64,000 bases of DNA from positions 62,001 through 126,000 of the forward strand of contig JBMHCX010000013.1 of assembly GCA_049889695.1 (NCBI GenBank), written 5' to 3'. Source of the DNA: WTJH01 sp049889695 (lineage in GTDB: Bacteria; Bacteroidota; Bacteroidia; Flavobacteriales; Flavobacteriaceae). Made by a program: the position numbers and the translations under genes. The notes under the pieces are model-generated. The model was not told where the DNA came from. It saw only the letters and a program-made list of their open reading frames with translations, and did not search any database. This document shows, one piece after another, positions 17,823 to 26,022 of this stretch (its first letter is position 1; the number at the start of each line of letters is the position of its first letter).

Positions 17823-18959
17823 ATGATCAATAAAAGGCTATTGGTAAAAGCCCTGTTGGCGCATAACGACGAGAATAGTTTTTACGATAAAAAACTAAAG
17901 GTTGACTTGAGCCACCGAGAAGGGAAGGCTAAATTCCTTAAGCATATCTGCGCCCTTTCCAATAGCAACCCTGCCAATAACTCCTATATCGTCATTGGTG
18001 TTTCCGATCAGAACAATACCATTTTGGGGGTCGATTTTTTTGATGACAGTAAAATACAGAACCTCATCAACGCTTATTTGGAGAATCCTCCTCGTGTCAG
18101 CTATGAAAACATTCCCTTTCCGCATTTGCCCGTGGGAAAGGTAGTTGGGCTGGTGACCATTATGCCCAATAGTGAGCGGACGAGCCTTCAAAAAAACATC
18201 TGGAAATACGAAAAAGGAAGTGTTTTTATCCGAGAGGGCAGCATTTCAATTCCCAAGAATACTGCTTTCGAAAACAGTTCCCACAATCGTGGCATTGTCG
18301 AAGAAATAGAAAATCATGCCCAGAACAATATACAGTTAACACTCGATGGTGTTGTCGACTTTTTAGGGGCGCATGGGGAACCGCTGACCACCGAATACAA
18401 GGTATTTCAAGAAACCTTTGTGGTGTGTTGGGCAGGCATGAAAAAAACAGTCAAGGATAGGACCTACTTTTCTCGGGTAGATATTGAACTGATCAATGAG
18501 CAAGTAAAATTGTTTTACTCCAATTTGGATGAGGTAGAGATCGAATGGACGCCTCAGGAATTTAAAATCACTGAGTACGTTCGACTTCAAATTCAAAATA
18601 CTTTTAAGTTTTTTCCATTAGAGCAAGTACAAATTCAATTCTCCCAAAACGGTTCTTACAACCTAAATACTCGCTTGCTCTTTGAGCCACCACGACTAGA
18701 CAAAGCTTATCTTCTCCATCGATTTAACGCCAATACCAGTCTGTTAGATAGGTTGGAAAATAAACTCCCCTTAAACCCTTTAGAAGAAGCTGATCTTTAC
18801 CAACTTCCCTCCTCTTATATGCTTTGCTTTTTTAACTCCATCGAAGATGCCAAAGGGCAACTCCAACGGGCAAAACCTTTGCTAAAAGCCTACGACGAAA
18901 ATATCTATAAAGTCTATAAAGAAACCGAAAGGATCCTCAGAAAGATCAAGTATAATTAA
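17823..18959 (+). CDS. AlbA_2 (Schlafen-like) domain protein
   Basis: This is a 378-residue cytoplasmic protein. The N-terminal 120 residues match the AlbA_2/Schlafen-AlbA_2 fold, with KVDLSHREGKAKFLKHICAL, NSYIVIGVSDQNNTILGVDFF and the GKVVGLVTIMPN strand ahead of GSVFIREGS. AlbA_2 proteins are linked to nucleic-acid binding or transcription control. The remaining 250 residues (including EYKVFQETFVVCWAGMKK and a helical tail) do not match a family I recognise. No helix-turn-helix or ATPase motif is evident. It is three bases downstream of the aldo/keto reductase. Confidence 0.8.
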   Translation: MINKRLLVKALLAHNDENSFYDKKLKVDLSHREGKAKFLKHICALSNSNPANNSYIVIGVSDQNNTILGVDFFDDSKIQNLINAYLENPPRVSYENIPFPHLPVGKVVGLVTIMPNSERTSLQKNIWKYEKGSVFIREGSISIPKNTAFENSSHNRGIVEEIENHAQNNIQLTLDGVVDFLGAHGEPLTTEYKVFQETFVVCWAGMKKTVKDRTYFSRVDIELINEQVKLFYSNLDEVEIEWTPQEFKITEYVRLQIQNTFKFFPLEQVQIQFSQNGSYNLNTRLLFEPPRLDKAYLLHRFNANTSLLDRLENKLPLNPLEEADLYQLPSSYMLCFFNSIEDAKGQLQRAKPLLKAYDENIYKVYKETERILRKIKYN

Positions 18960-19071
18960 GCGGTACTAAATCTTTCTATGGTGGGTATACTCTAGCGCTT
19001 CGGGAAGTATTAATGAACAGAAGCATAAACACTCATCAACACTGTTTAAGCTGATGCAGTAAATGGCTGCT
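18960..19071. other. Intergenic region before the gene-remnant scar
   Basis: These 112 bases lie between the AlbA_2 gene stop and the 3' end of the choice-of-anchor J remnant. I see no ORF, tRNA, or strong hairpin with a T-run. Confidence 0.4.
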
Positions 19072-19458
19072 CTATTCTGTGACAATCCGAATATCATCCA
19101 ATTCATAAGTCCCGTCATAGGTCGTTTTTCCACTTCCTAAGTATTGAAATCCTATTTGAATAGATTTGCCTTTATATGCATCGAGCGAGATATTCCCAGA
19201 TTCAATCCAATAGAGAGGATCGTCTGCTCGAGTTGCCAATAGGGCATCTAATGGGAGCCAGTTTCGCGCCTCGGGACTTGGATTGGCCTCACAAATCCAG
19301 CTGTGTAATGCACTTTTATCGGCTCTTCGCACCGAACTTCGGAAGGCTAAAAAAGAAGTTCCCTCTTCTGGAATAGGTATAGGTGGACTCACCAACCAAG
19401 TCTCAGAAGTATCATCATCTGTTTTGTAGGCAGATATACTAATGGACTGCCCAAGAGC
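19072..19458 (-). pseudogene. C-terminal remnant of a choice-of-anchor J protein
   Basis: The minus-strand frame encodes about 128 residues that look like the last domain of a secreted choice-of-anchor J protein: ISISAYKTDDDTSETWLVSP, then WIESGNISLDAYKGKSIQIG, and the very typical ending GSGKTTYDGTYELDDIRI. Homologues are several hundred residues long with signal peptides, and none of that N-terminal part is present. Upstream of about 19458 the frame only runs antisense to the adjacent endonuclease fragment and has no signal peptide, so this is not a functional start. It is head-to-head with the plus-strand endonuclease remnant. Confidence 0.8.
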
Positions 19459-19462
19459 TTTA

Positions 19463-19939
19463 CGTAGCAAAGCCGCTTGGTTGCAAAAATCGATTATAGA
19501 TTCCATACAAAATTCTTCTCCAGATAATCGAGTTTTAATCATGGGAGATTTTAATGATAATCCTTCTGACCTAAGTCTGCAATCGTTGAGTTCTTCTGAA
19601 GACAGCGACCCATACGCCCCTCCGCTCATCAACCCCATGGAAGTATTCGAAAGTCCTAATCGTGGGAGTTTGGCCTATAGAGATGAATGGTTTTTATTCG
19701 ATCAATTCTTATACAGCCGTCACTTTTTACGGTCGAATGGCGGTAGTTTTTGGTATCGGGCCAGTGTATATCATCCTCCTTGGTTAGTGACTCCTCAAGG
19801 GCGATATAAGGGCTATCCCTATCGGACAGCCTTAAGCGGGAAAAGATTAAACGGGTATTCCGATCATTTTCCTATTCTGCTGTTGGGGGCTATTCCCCAT
19901 CAGTCGAACTCTACTAAATCCTCTGGATATAAAAAGTGA
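19463..19939 (+). pseudogene. C-terminal remnant of an endonuclease/exonuclease/phosphatase family protein
   Basis: The plus-strand frame carries the C-terminal half of an EEP-fold phosphodiesterase: RVLIMGDFNDNPSD (catalytic GDFND), GSLAYRDEWFLFDQFLYS, LVTPQGRYKGYPYRTALSG and NGYSDHFPILLLG (catalytic SDH). The family's N-terminal half with its metal-binding glutamate is missing. A possible in-frame ATG at 19442 precedes only a few unrelated residues. The last 40 bases overlap the 3' end of convergent hflX. In flavobacteria such proteins are often encoded beside TonB-dependent receptors and choice-of-anchor J / DUF5689 proteins, which fits the neighbouring remnant. Confidence 0.82.
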
Positions 19940-21114
19940 TTATAGGGAAAACGGGTCGTGTGTATTTTCCGCACCTCAGCATACACCTGTTTTCGAAAAT
20001 CCATTAGGTTTTCTTTGTTCAATGCAGAAATAAACAAAGCCTTTCCCTCCGCTCTGTGCATCCAAGTTTGTTCCCATTCCGCCAAGCTAAAATGACGCTG
20101 TGTTCTTTCCACTGTCAGATCTTCAGGGTCCCAATTCTCTGGCTGGTAATTGTCTATTTTGTTAAACACCATCAGTGTAGGTTTGTCTAAGCTGTTGATG
20201 TCGGCTAAAATTTCATTCACCGAGCTGATATGATGCTCAAAGTTAGGGTGCGATATGTCCACTACGTGCAGCAGCAAATCGGCCTCTTGAACCTCGTCTA
20301 AGGTACTTTTAAATGATTCCACTAACTGAGTGGGGAGTTTGCGAATAAAACCTACCGTATCGCTTAATAAAAAGGGGAGGTTTCCAACGACTACTTTCCT
20401 TACAGTGGTGTCTAACGTAGCAAACAGTTTATTTTCTGCAAAGACATCACTTTTGGAAATGACATTCATCAAGGTCGATTTTCCAACATTGGTATATCCT
20501 ACTAGAGCAACACGGACCAACGCTCCGCGATTACCTCTTTGGGTAGCCATCTGTTTATCGATGGTTTGTAGCTTCTTTTTGAGCAAGGATATTTTATCGC
20601 GAACAATCCGTCGGTCGGTTTCAATTTCTGTTTCCCCAGGACCGCGCATTCCAATTCCCCCGCGTTGTCGCTCTAAGTGCGTCCAAAGACCTTTCAGACG
20701 GGGTAATAAATACTGATATTGAGCGAGTTCTACTTGGGTTCTTGCATAACTTGTTTGCGCTCTTTGTGCAAAAATATCTAAGATTAAACCTGTTCGATCC
20801 AAGATCTTACAACGGAGAATTTTTTCAATATTTCCCTGCTGCGCTGGAGTGAGTTCGTCGTCGAAAACAACGGTAGAAACGTCTTCTGCTTTAACGAAAT
20901 CTGCTACCTCCTCCATTTTCCCTGCCCCTATAAACGTCTTCGGATGAGGCATTTGAATGCGTTGGGTGAAGCGTTTAATTACCTCTCCACCAGCTGTAAA
21001 CGCCAAAAAGGCAAGCTCATCTAAGAATTCTTTGGATTGGTCTGCGTCTTGTTGGGCATTGATGATCCCCACCAAAACTGTTTTTTCGTATACCAATTTT
21101 TGGCTTTCGATCAT
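19900..21114 (-). CDS. hflX: GTPase HflX
   Basis: This is a ribosome-associated GTPase of about 404 residues that splits stalled or dormant ribosomes. The HflX N-terminal domain includes GEVIKRFTQRIQMPHPKTFI and TVVFDDELTPAQQGNIEKIL. The linker GGIGMRGPGETEIETDRR is diagnostic. The G domain shows G1 GYTNVGKST, G3 DTVGFIRKLP and G4 FNKID. I chose the ATG at 21114, which overlaps the lpxH stop as ATGA, rather than the upstream in-frame codon at 21132. The 3' end overlaps the convergent endonuclease remnant by 40 bases. Confidence 0.95.
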   Translation of the reverse strand: MIESQKLVYEKTVLVGIINAQQDADQSKEFLDELAFLAFTAGGEVIKRFTQRIQMPHPKTFIGAGKMEEVADFVKAEDVSTVVFDDELTPAQQGNIEKILRCKILDRTGLILDIFAQRAQTSYARTQVELAQYQYLLPRLKGLWTHLERQRGGIGMRGPGETEIETDRRIVRDKISLLKKKLQTIDKQMATQRGNRGALVRVALVGYTNVGKSTLMNVISKSDVFAENKLFATLDTTVRKVVVGNLPFLLSDTVGFIRKLPTQLVESFKSTLDEVQEADLLLHVVDISHPNFEHHISSVNEILADINSLDKPTLMVFNKIDNYQPENWDPEDLTVERTQRHFSLAEWEQTWMHRAEGKALFISALNKENLMDFRKQVYAEVRKIHTTRFPYNHFLYPEDLVEFD

Positions 21115-21878
21115 GCTTTTGCGGCTTCCCAAGTTTTGAGGGCAAAGCGTCCATTTTGGAGCTCGCCATAGGTGAAATGTTGAATCCAGTCGCCCAGATT
21201 AAAATAAGTACTCTGTTCGGAAACGGCTATTTCCATCGGCAAGTGGCGATGTCCGAAAATAAAGTAATCCCGATGCTTTTGAGATAATTTTCGCCTGCTG
21301 TATTGGGCCAACCACTCCTGCTCTTCCCCGAGGAACTGAATATCTTCATCGCCTGAGATTAGTCTATTTTTTAAGGATAAATACTGTGCAAAGGGTACCC
21401 CAATATCCGGGTGTAACCATCGGTATAACCACTTGGCGAAAGGATTCGTAAATACTTTTTTCATACGTTTATACCCATTATCGCCGGGTCCAAGCCCATC
21501 GCCATGACCGATTAACAGTGTTTTTCCTTGTAAGCTAAAATCCTGAGGGCTGTGGTAGACGGGAATCCCCAATTCGGTTTCAAAGTAGTTTTTCATCCAC
21601 AAATCGTGATTCCCTACGAAATAGTATATCGGCAAGCCACTATCTGCCAAACGAGCCAAGGTTCCCAATACCCGAACAAAACCCTTGGGAACTACAGACT
21701 TATATTCAAACCAAAAGTCGAAAAGATCGCCCAATAGAAACAAAGCCTCTGCTCTAGGCGCTATAGACTCCAGCCACTCCACAAAAACTTTTTCTCGAGT
21801 CATACTCGATTCCCTGTCGGGAGCTCCCAGATGATGATCGGAAGCGAAAAAGACGGACTTAGTAGCTGTATCTTGCAT
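21111..21878 (-). CDS. lpxH: UDP-2,3-diacylglucosamine diphosphatase (LpxH-type)
   Basis: This is a calcineurin-like metallophosphoesterase of 255 residues that forms lipid X in lipid A synthesis at the inner membrane face. The metal-ligand motifs are all present: ASDHHLGAP, LLGDLFDFWFEYK, VGNHDLWM, LIGHGDGLGPGDNGYK and FGHRHLP. DHH in the first motif, in place of the more usual DxH spacing, recurs in Bacteroidetes homologues. The gene is translationally coupled to hflX through ATGA. On the minus strand, TACCTTTA lies about eight bases before the start, a near match to the Bacteroidetes -7 element. Confidence 0.92.
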   Translation of the reverse strand: MQDTATKSVFFASDHHLGAPDRESSMTREKVFVEWLESIAPRAEALFLLGDLFDFWFEYKSVVPKGFVRVLGTLARLADSGLPIYYFVGNHDLWMKNYFETELGIPVYHSPQDFSLQGKTLLIGHGDGLGPGDNGYKRMKKVFTNPFAKWLYRWLHPDIGVPFAQYLSLKNRLISGDEDIQFLGEEQEWLAQYSRRKLSQKHRDYFIFGHRHLPMEIAVSEQSTYFNLGDWIQHFTYGELQNGRFALKTWEAAKA

Positions 21879-21897
21879 GAGTGTAAAGGTATGAAAG

Positions 21898-23052
21898 CTA
21901 GGCAGACAAGGCTTGTTCTAGGTCTGCTATCAGATCTTGGACATCCTCTATCCCTACACTCAGACGAATAAGAGAATCCACTACTCCACTTTTTTCACGA
22001 ATATCTTTAGGGATGGAAGCATGGGTCATACTCGCCGGATGCCCCGCCAAACTTTCCACTCCACCAAGAGATTCGGCTAGCGTAAACAAACGGAGGTTTT
22101 CAACTATTTTAATGGCTTTTTCGTAGTCTGCTCCTTTGGGAATAAACGAAAGCATTCCCCCGAAGCCATTCATTTGCGATCGTGCAACAGTATGATTGAT
22201 ATGGTTTTCAAAACCGGGCCAATAGACTTTTTCGATGGCCGGATGCTGCTCTAAAAAGTGAGCAATGGCAGCTGCATTTTCGCAATGCCTTTGCATACGA
22301 ACATGAAGCGTTTTGATTCCTCTTAGCGTAAGAAAAGCATCCATGGGGCCAGGAACTGCTCCACTAGCATTTTGGATGAATCGCAGACGCTCGTCTAGTT
22401 GAGCGTCGTTTACGATGAGGGCCCCCAAAACTACGTCCGAATGCCCGGCCAGATATTTAGTAGCGGAATGCATAACAATATCTGCCCCTAACGCCAAAGG
22501 ATTTTGGACATATGGAGACGCAAAAGTATTATCGACAGCTAGTAATATTTGATGATCTTTGATCTGATGGGCTATCGCCTTAATATCGACGACTTGCATC
22601 ATCGGATTCGTTGGGGTCTCCACCCAAATCAAGCGTGTTTTTTCAGTGATATTCGCGCGCAGGTTGTCGGCTTGCTGTAAGTCTATGAAGCGAAAGCTAA
22701 TGCCAAAGGATTCAAATATTTTGGTAAACAATCGATACGATCCACCGTATAGGTCGTTGGTAGAGATCACCTCATCGCCGGGCTTTAGAAGTTTCATGAC
22801 AGCGTCCATTGCCGCCAAGCCCGAAGCAAAAGCTAAACCATGTTGCCCGCCTTCTATACTGGCGAATGCATTTTCCAATGCTGAACGCGTAGGATTGTGC
22901 GTGCGGCTATATTCAAAACCTTTGTGCCCTCCCGGGGTCGTTTGGGCATAGGTCGACGTCTGATATATGGGAGGCATCACTGCACCATAAGCAGGATCTG
23001 GAGCCTGACCGCCATGAATAACAGCTGTGTTGAACCGTATCTTTTCCTTCAT
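21898..23052 (-). CDS. metB: Cystathionine gamma-synthase family PLP enzyme
   Basis: This is a PLP-dependent trans-sulfuration enzyme of about 384 residues in the cytoplasm. The Cys/Met metabolism family signature HSATKYLAGHSDVVLG contains the cofactor lysine. Upstream are GGQAPDPAYGAVMPPIYQTS, EYSRTHNPTR and the VETPTNP strand, and downstream ESLGGVESLAGHPASMTHAS. The pattern fits cystathionine gamma-synthase or the closely related gamma-lyase and O-acetylhomoserine enzymes, so the symbol is tentative. I chose the ATG at 23052. The open frame extends seven codons further upstream. A TACCTTTG element on the minus strand lies at 23071-23078. Confidence 0.9.
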   Translation of the reverse strand: MKEKIRFNTAVIHGGQAPDPAYGAVMPPIYQTSTYAQTTPGGHKGFEYSRTHNPTRSALENAFASIEGGQHGLAFASGLAAMDAVMKLLKPGDEVISTNDLYGGSYRLFTKIFESFGISFRFIDLQQADNLRANITEKTRLIWVETPTNPMMQVVDIKAIAHQIKDHQILLAVDNTFASPYVQNPLALGADIVMHSATKYLAGHSDVVLGALIVNDAQLDERLRFIQNASGAVPGPMDAFLTLRGIKTLHVRMQRHCENAAAIAHFLEQHPAIEKVYWPGFENHINHTVARSQMNGFGGMLSFIPKGADYEKAIKIVENLRLFTLAESLGGVESLAGHPASMTHASIPKDIREKSGVVDSLIRLSVGIEDVQDLIADLEQALSA

Positions 23053-23070
23053 AAAATTACAATTTGCAGA

Positions 23071-23078
23071 CAAAGGTA
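23071..23078 (-). promoter_or_regulatory. Candidate -7 promoter element for the cystathionine gamma-synthase gene
   Basis: On the minus strand this reads TACCTTTG, a full match to TAnnTTTG, 18 bases before the start at 23052. The -33 TTG is not evident at normal spacing. Confidence 0.45.
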
Positions 23079-23146
23079 TTTATTCTGCGTCATCAGCAGA
23101 ACTCTAAACAAAAAAATCACGTGCTTTGCAGTATAGATTTCAGCCG

Positions 23147-23500
23147 ATGAAAAAATTCTATTACTTAAACAGTTGTTCCACTTGCAAGCGAATTTTAAAG
23201 GAGCTAGAGCTGCCAGATCAGGTGCAATTAATCGATATTAAATCGACTCCACTTAAGGAAGAAGAGCTCCAAGCAATGTTGGTCCACAGCAACAGCTATG
23301 AAGCTTTATTCAGCAAACGCGCTCAACTTTACAAACAAAGAAATCTTAAAGATCAGTCCTTGTCTGAATTGGACTTTAAACGATTGATTCTGGAGCATTA
23401 CACTTTTTTAAAACGTCCTATCCTGTTAACGGAAAACACTATCATCATCGGTAATTCAGCTGCTGCTGTCGCACAAATGAAGGAAGTCGTTCATGAATAA
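23147..23500 (+). CDS. ArsC/Spx-fold thioredoxin-like protein
   Basis: This is a protein of about 117 residues of the ArsC family, starting FYYLNSCSTCKRILKEL with a CxxC pair, then VQLIDIKSTPLKEEELQAM and FKRPILLTENTIIIGNS. The canonical ArsC arginine region is replaced, and there is no ars operon around it. Arsenate reduction is therefore not supported; a general thiol-redox or Spx-like role is possible. The start at 23147 is chosen because it directly precedes the beta strand, although an upstream TTG is in frame. It overlaps the next gene by eight bases, so the two are coupled. Confidence 0.8.
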   Translation: MKKFYYLNSCSTCKRILKELELPDQVQLIDIKSTPLKEEELQAMLVHSNSYEALFSKRAQLYKQRNLKDQSLSELDFKRLILEHYTFLKRPILLTENTIIIGNSAAAVAQMKEVVHE

Positions 23501-24395
23501 AAACTACGTATTTGCTTTGTTGGCAACCTTTACTGCCACTACTATCTACGGACTCAACCACACCATAGCGAAAGTGGTAATGCCCCAATATATTCAGGGT
23601 TTTGGCTTTATTATGCTTCGGTTATTGGGGGCGACCCTATTGTTTTGGTTGTCGAGTTTATTTCTTCCTCAAGAAAAAATAGAACGATCGGACTGGAAGA
23701 GGATAGTCGTTTGTGCTGTTTTTGGAATGTGTATCAATATGCTTTCCTTTTTTAAAGGACTAGAGCTTTCAACACCCATCAATAGTGGTGTTATTGTTGG
23801 GTTTACGCCTATAGGAGTACTCATACTCTCGGTGCTTTTTTTAAAAGAACGCCTCACCTTACTGAAAGTATCCGGTATTGTATTGGGATTTGTCGGAGGA
23901 TTACTCCTTATTTTTTCTGGAACAGCTGCTGTTGCAGATGCTCCCAACATCCCTTTAGGGAATGTTCTCTTTTTTGTGAATGCCAGTAGTTTTGCTTGCT
24001 ATTTGGTTTTGGTGAAACCACTAACCCAAAAATATCATGTCATTACACTCATGAAGTGGATGTTTAGCTTGGGCTTGTTATTCAGCTGGCCACTGACGAT
24101 CGGAGAGTTTTCCCAAGTCAGCTGGCAAACGCTTCCCTTTGATGTGATCTGGCGAATGGCATTTGTTATCTTAGGAACGACCTACATGACTTACTTGCTC
24201 AATGTATATGCCCTCAAGACCGTTCCTCCTAGTACGGTGGGTGCTTTCATTTATCTTCAACCCATTATTGCAATAGTCTACGCTCTTTGGGTCGGAGCAG
24301 ACACCTTAACAGTGACCAAGCTTGGCGCTTGTCTACTAGTATTTGGCGGTGTATATATGGTTTCTATACGACCAAAAGAAAAGCTTAAAAGCTAA
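23493..24395 (+). CDS. EamA-family (DMT superfamily) transporter
   Basis: This is a 300-residue inner-membrane protein with ten hydrophobic helices in two EamA repeats. The first runs from LATFTATTIYGLNHTIAKVV to LTLLKVSGIVLGFVGGLLLI, and the second from VLFFVNASSFACYLVLVKPL to LGACLLVFGGVYMVSI. The loop LKTVPPSTVGAFIYLQPIIA in the second repeat is typical. These proteins export metabolites such as amino acids or other small molecules, and the substrate is unknown. It overlaps the ArsC-like gene by eight bases and its stop lies 11 bases inside the convergent thioesterase gene. Confidence 0.92.
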   Translation: MNKNYVFALLATFTATTIYGLNHTIAKVVMPQYIQGFGFIMLRLLGATLLFWLSSLFLPQEKIERSDWKRIVVCAVFGMCINMLSFFKGLELSTPINSGVIVGFTPIGVLILSVLFLKERLTLLKVSGIVLGFVGGLLLIFSGTAAVADAPNIPLGNVLFFVNASSFACYLVLVKPLTQKYHVITLMKWMFSLGLLFSWPLTIGEFSQVSWQTLPFDVIWRMAFVILGTTYMTYLLNVYALKTVPPSTVGAFIYLQPIIAIVYALWVGADTLTVTKLGACLLVFGGVYMVSIRPKEKLKS

Positions 24396-24864
24396 TATCC
24401 TTTGGGATTTGCATTTCCTTTCGCGTATCTTCTGAAGTTAAAAAGCGGAAGCCTGCTGCTCTTGGAACAGTTTCGTAGAACGCCATAGCTTCTTCGCTAA
24501 GGCCCGTGAGTTTGCGGGTGTTTAAATCCATCCACGCCCCCATGACATTGGAGCGAGCTTTGTTGATTCCCTCTCTATTGTAGTAATTATGGTTGAACTC
24601 GAAAAAACGACCATCTTCGCTTAATCCCGCTAGTTCTAATGATACTCGTACCAATTCATCCGGATGAAATTCTCTGAAATAATACATTTTTTCATGGAAC
24701 AGAACAGGCCCTAATTGTTGAGCTTCCAAATAGGCATGTCCAAAACCGATAGAGCTTAAAAAGGCCATACGCGTATTGCTAGCAAAGGCCGAAAAACTAG
24801 TATTGGCCAAGTGCCGATTGGCATCTAAATCATTCCATCGAATTTCAAAATCTTTTAAAAACAT
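24385..24864 (-). CDS. Acyl-CoA thioesterase (hotdog fold)
   Basis: This is a 159-residue single hotdog-domain protein. The N-terminal FEIRWNDLDANRHLANTSF matches the 4-hydroxybenzoyl-CoA thioesterase family active-site segment (DxDxxxHxNN-like, with DLDANRHLAN). It is followed by YYFREFHPDELVRVSLELAG and RSNVMGAWMDLNTRK. Such enzymes hydrolyse acyl-CoA or acyl-ACP thioesters in the cytoplasm. The gene appears monocistronic and is convergent with the EamA transporter. Confidence 0.88.
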   Translation of the reverse strand: MFLKDFEIRWNDLDANRHLANTSFSAFASNTRMAFLSSIGFGHAYLEAQQLGPVLFHEKMYYFREFHPDELVRVSLELAGLSEDGRFFEFNHNYYNREGINKARSNVMGAWMDLNTRKLTGLSEEAMAFYETVPRAAGFRFLTSEDTRKEMQIPKDISF

Positions 24865-24911
24865 CTTTTATTTTCAAAACTATGCTAATTTTATTCCTTT
24901 AGTAATTGATT

Positions 24912-25391
24912 ATGAAAAAAAATTATGCCCTGATCAGCCTGATCCTTTTGGTCGGATGTGGCGGTCCCAACGAAAAAAAAGAAAAGTTTGAATACAAGCG
25001 TGTTCCAGTAGAGACCCAAAAGAAGAAAAAAGCACAAGCTTCTAAAACTCCTATCGATCTGAATAATAAAGGAATAGGCCCCATCAAAGATTTTGAATTT
25101 CCTGAAAGTATCGACAATGCCTTAGCAGAAAAAGGTGCAGCGACATTTAAACAGAAATGTACGGCATGCCATAAAACCAATGCCCGACTGATAGGGCCTG
25201 CAATGCAAGGTATTTATGAACGAAGACACCCTGCTTGGGTGTTAAACATTATGCTAAATCCTACCCAGATGCTCAAAGAGGACCCTACGGCAATGGCGCT
25301 CCTAAAAGAGTATAACAATGTTTTAATGCTAAATCAGAATCTGACCCAAGAGGAAGCCCGATCCATCGCAGAATACCTTAGAACCCTATAG
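24912..25391 (+). CDS. Lipoprotein c-type cytochrome
   Basis: This is a 159-residue mono-heme cytochrome c. A lipoprotein signal peptide ends in LLVGC with the lipidated Cys16, then a charged linker rich in lysine (residues 20-50), and a single heme motif CTACH at residues 83-87. Family-like IGPAMQGIYERR follows, with methionines that could be the sixth ligand. The protein is predicted to sit outside the cytoplasm, anchored by lipid. It converges with the GMC dehydrogenase/subunit 3 operon (six-base overlap with the subunit 3 gene), which makes it a good candidate electron acceptor for that dehydrogenase. Confidence 0.92.
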   Translation: MKKNYALISLILLVGCGGPNEKKEKFEYKRVPVETQKKKKAQASKTPIDLNNKGIGPIKDFEFPESIDNALAEKGAATFKQKCTACHKTNARLIGPAMQGIYERRHPAWVLNIMLNPTQMLKEDPTAMALLKEYNNVLMLNQNLTQEEARSIAEYLRTL

Positions 25392-26012
25392 GGACCACGC
25401 CATTCCTCCGGTAGTTTCATTCAGGTCTACACAGCCTTTCTGCTGACCGGGGATAGGGGCATATGCCATAACGTTTTCCCCTATGTATTCGTTTTGCTTA
25501 AATGCATTGACGGCAAGCCCTCTGATCTGATTGGCGTATAAAAAACTTGCGGCTTCATCCGAAAGAGCCATGGTGGCGTCTTCATCAGCATTGATTTCCT
25601 CCCACCAAGTTTGCATTTGCTCTTCTGTTGCACGAAGGTACTTTTGGAGTTGAGCTGCAAGCTGTTCTGTTCCAACGGCAGTAAGCGAAATATTATCGTG
25701 ATCTTTTTGTAGTAAAGTCGTGAATTGGTTGGCCAATTGAGTGAGTAATGGCTTCTGCTCCTCCTCGGTTAACATATGAATCATCAGATCAATTTTGGAA
25801 GCTAGTCCTAGTGACTTTGCCCCCGGTATATCCGTTTCTGGAAGTATAACATCTACCATTAGCTCCAAAAGACGCGCTTGTTCTTGGCTAAAAAACTGAG
25901 GGGTCCACTGAGGTCCCGATTCACAACTTTGGAGTAAGTTCCCTAGTGCAGGTGCAACAGTAACTGCACCTAAGGATAATCCTAAATTTTTAAGGGCTGT
26001 TCTTCTATTCAT
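25386..26012 (-). CDS. Gluconate 2-dehydrogenase subunit 3 family protein
   Basis: This is a protein of about 208 residues with a twin-arginine signal, NRRTALKNLGLSLGAVTVAP, ending at a lipobox LLQSC with Cys30. It may be both Tat-exported and lipid-anchored. The mature part matches the subunit 3 family: LLELMVDVILPETDIPGAKS, IDLMIHMLTEEEQKPLL, a long helical middle, and GCVDLNETTGGMAWSL at the end. Subunit 3 proteins accompany FAD-dependent GMC sugar dehydrogenases as export chaperones and partners. The GMC subunit gene lies directly upstream (ten bases), so this is a two-subunit enzyme operon. Confidence 0.94.
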   Translation of the reverse strand: MNRRTALKNLGLSLGAVTVAPALGNLLQSCESGPQWTPQFFSQEQARLLELMVDVILPETDIPGAKSLGLASKIDLMIHMLTEEEQKPLLTQLANQFTTLLQKDHDNISLTAVGTEQLAAQLQKYLRATEEQMQTWWEEINADEDATMALSDEAASFLYANQIRGLAVNAFKQNEYIGENVMAYAPIPGQQKGCVDLNETTGGMAWSL

Positions 26013-26022
26013 CATCCTTGGA

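Noticed and set aside
23147..23500. Arsenate reductase assignment
   Set aside because: The fold matches ArsC, but there is no ars context and the key arginine region is not evident, so only the fold is claimed.
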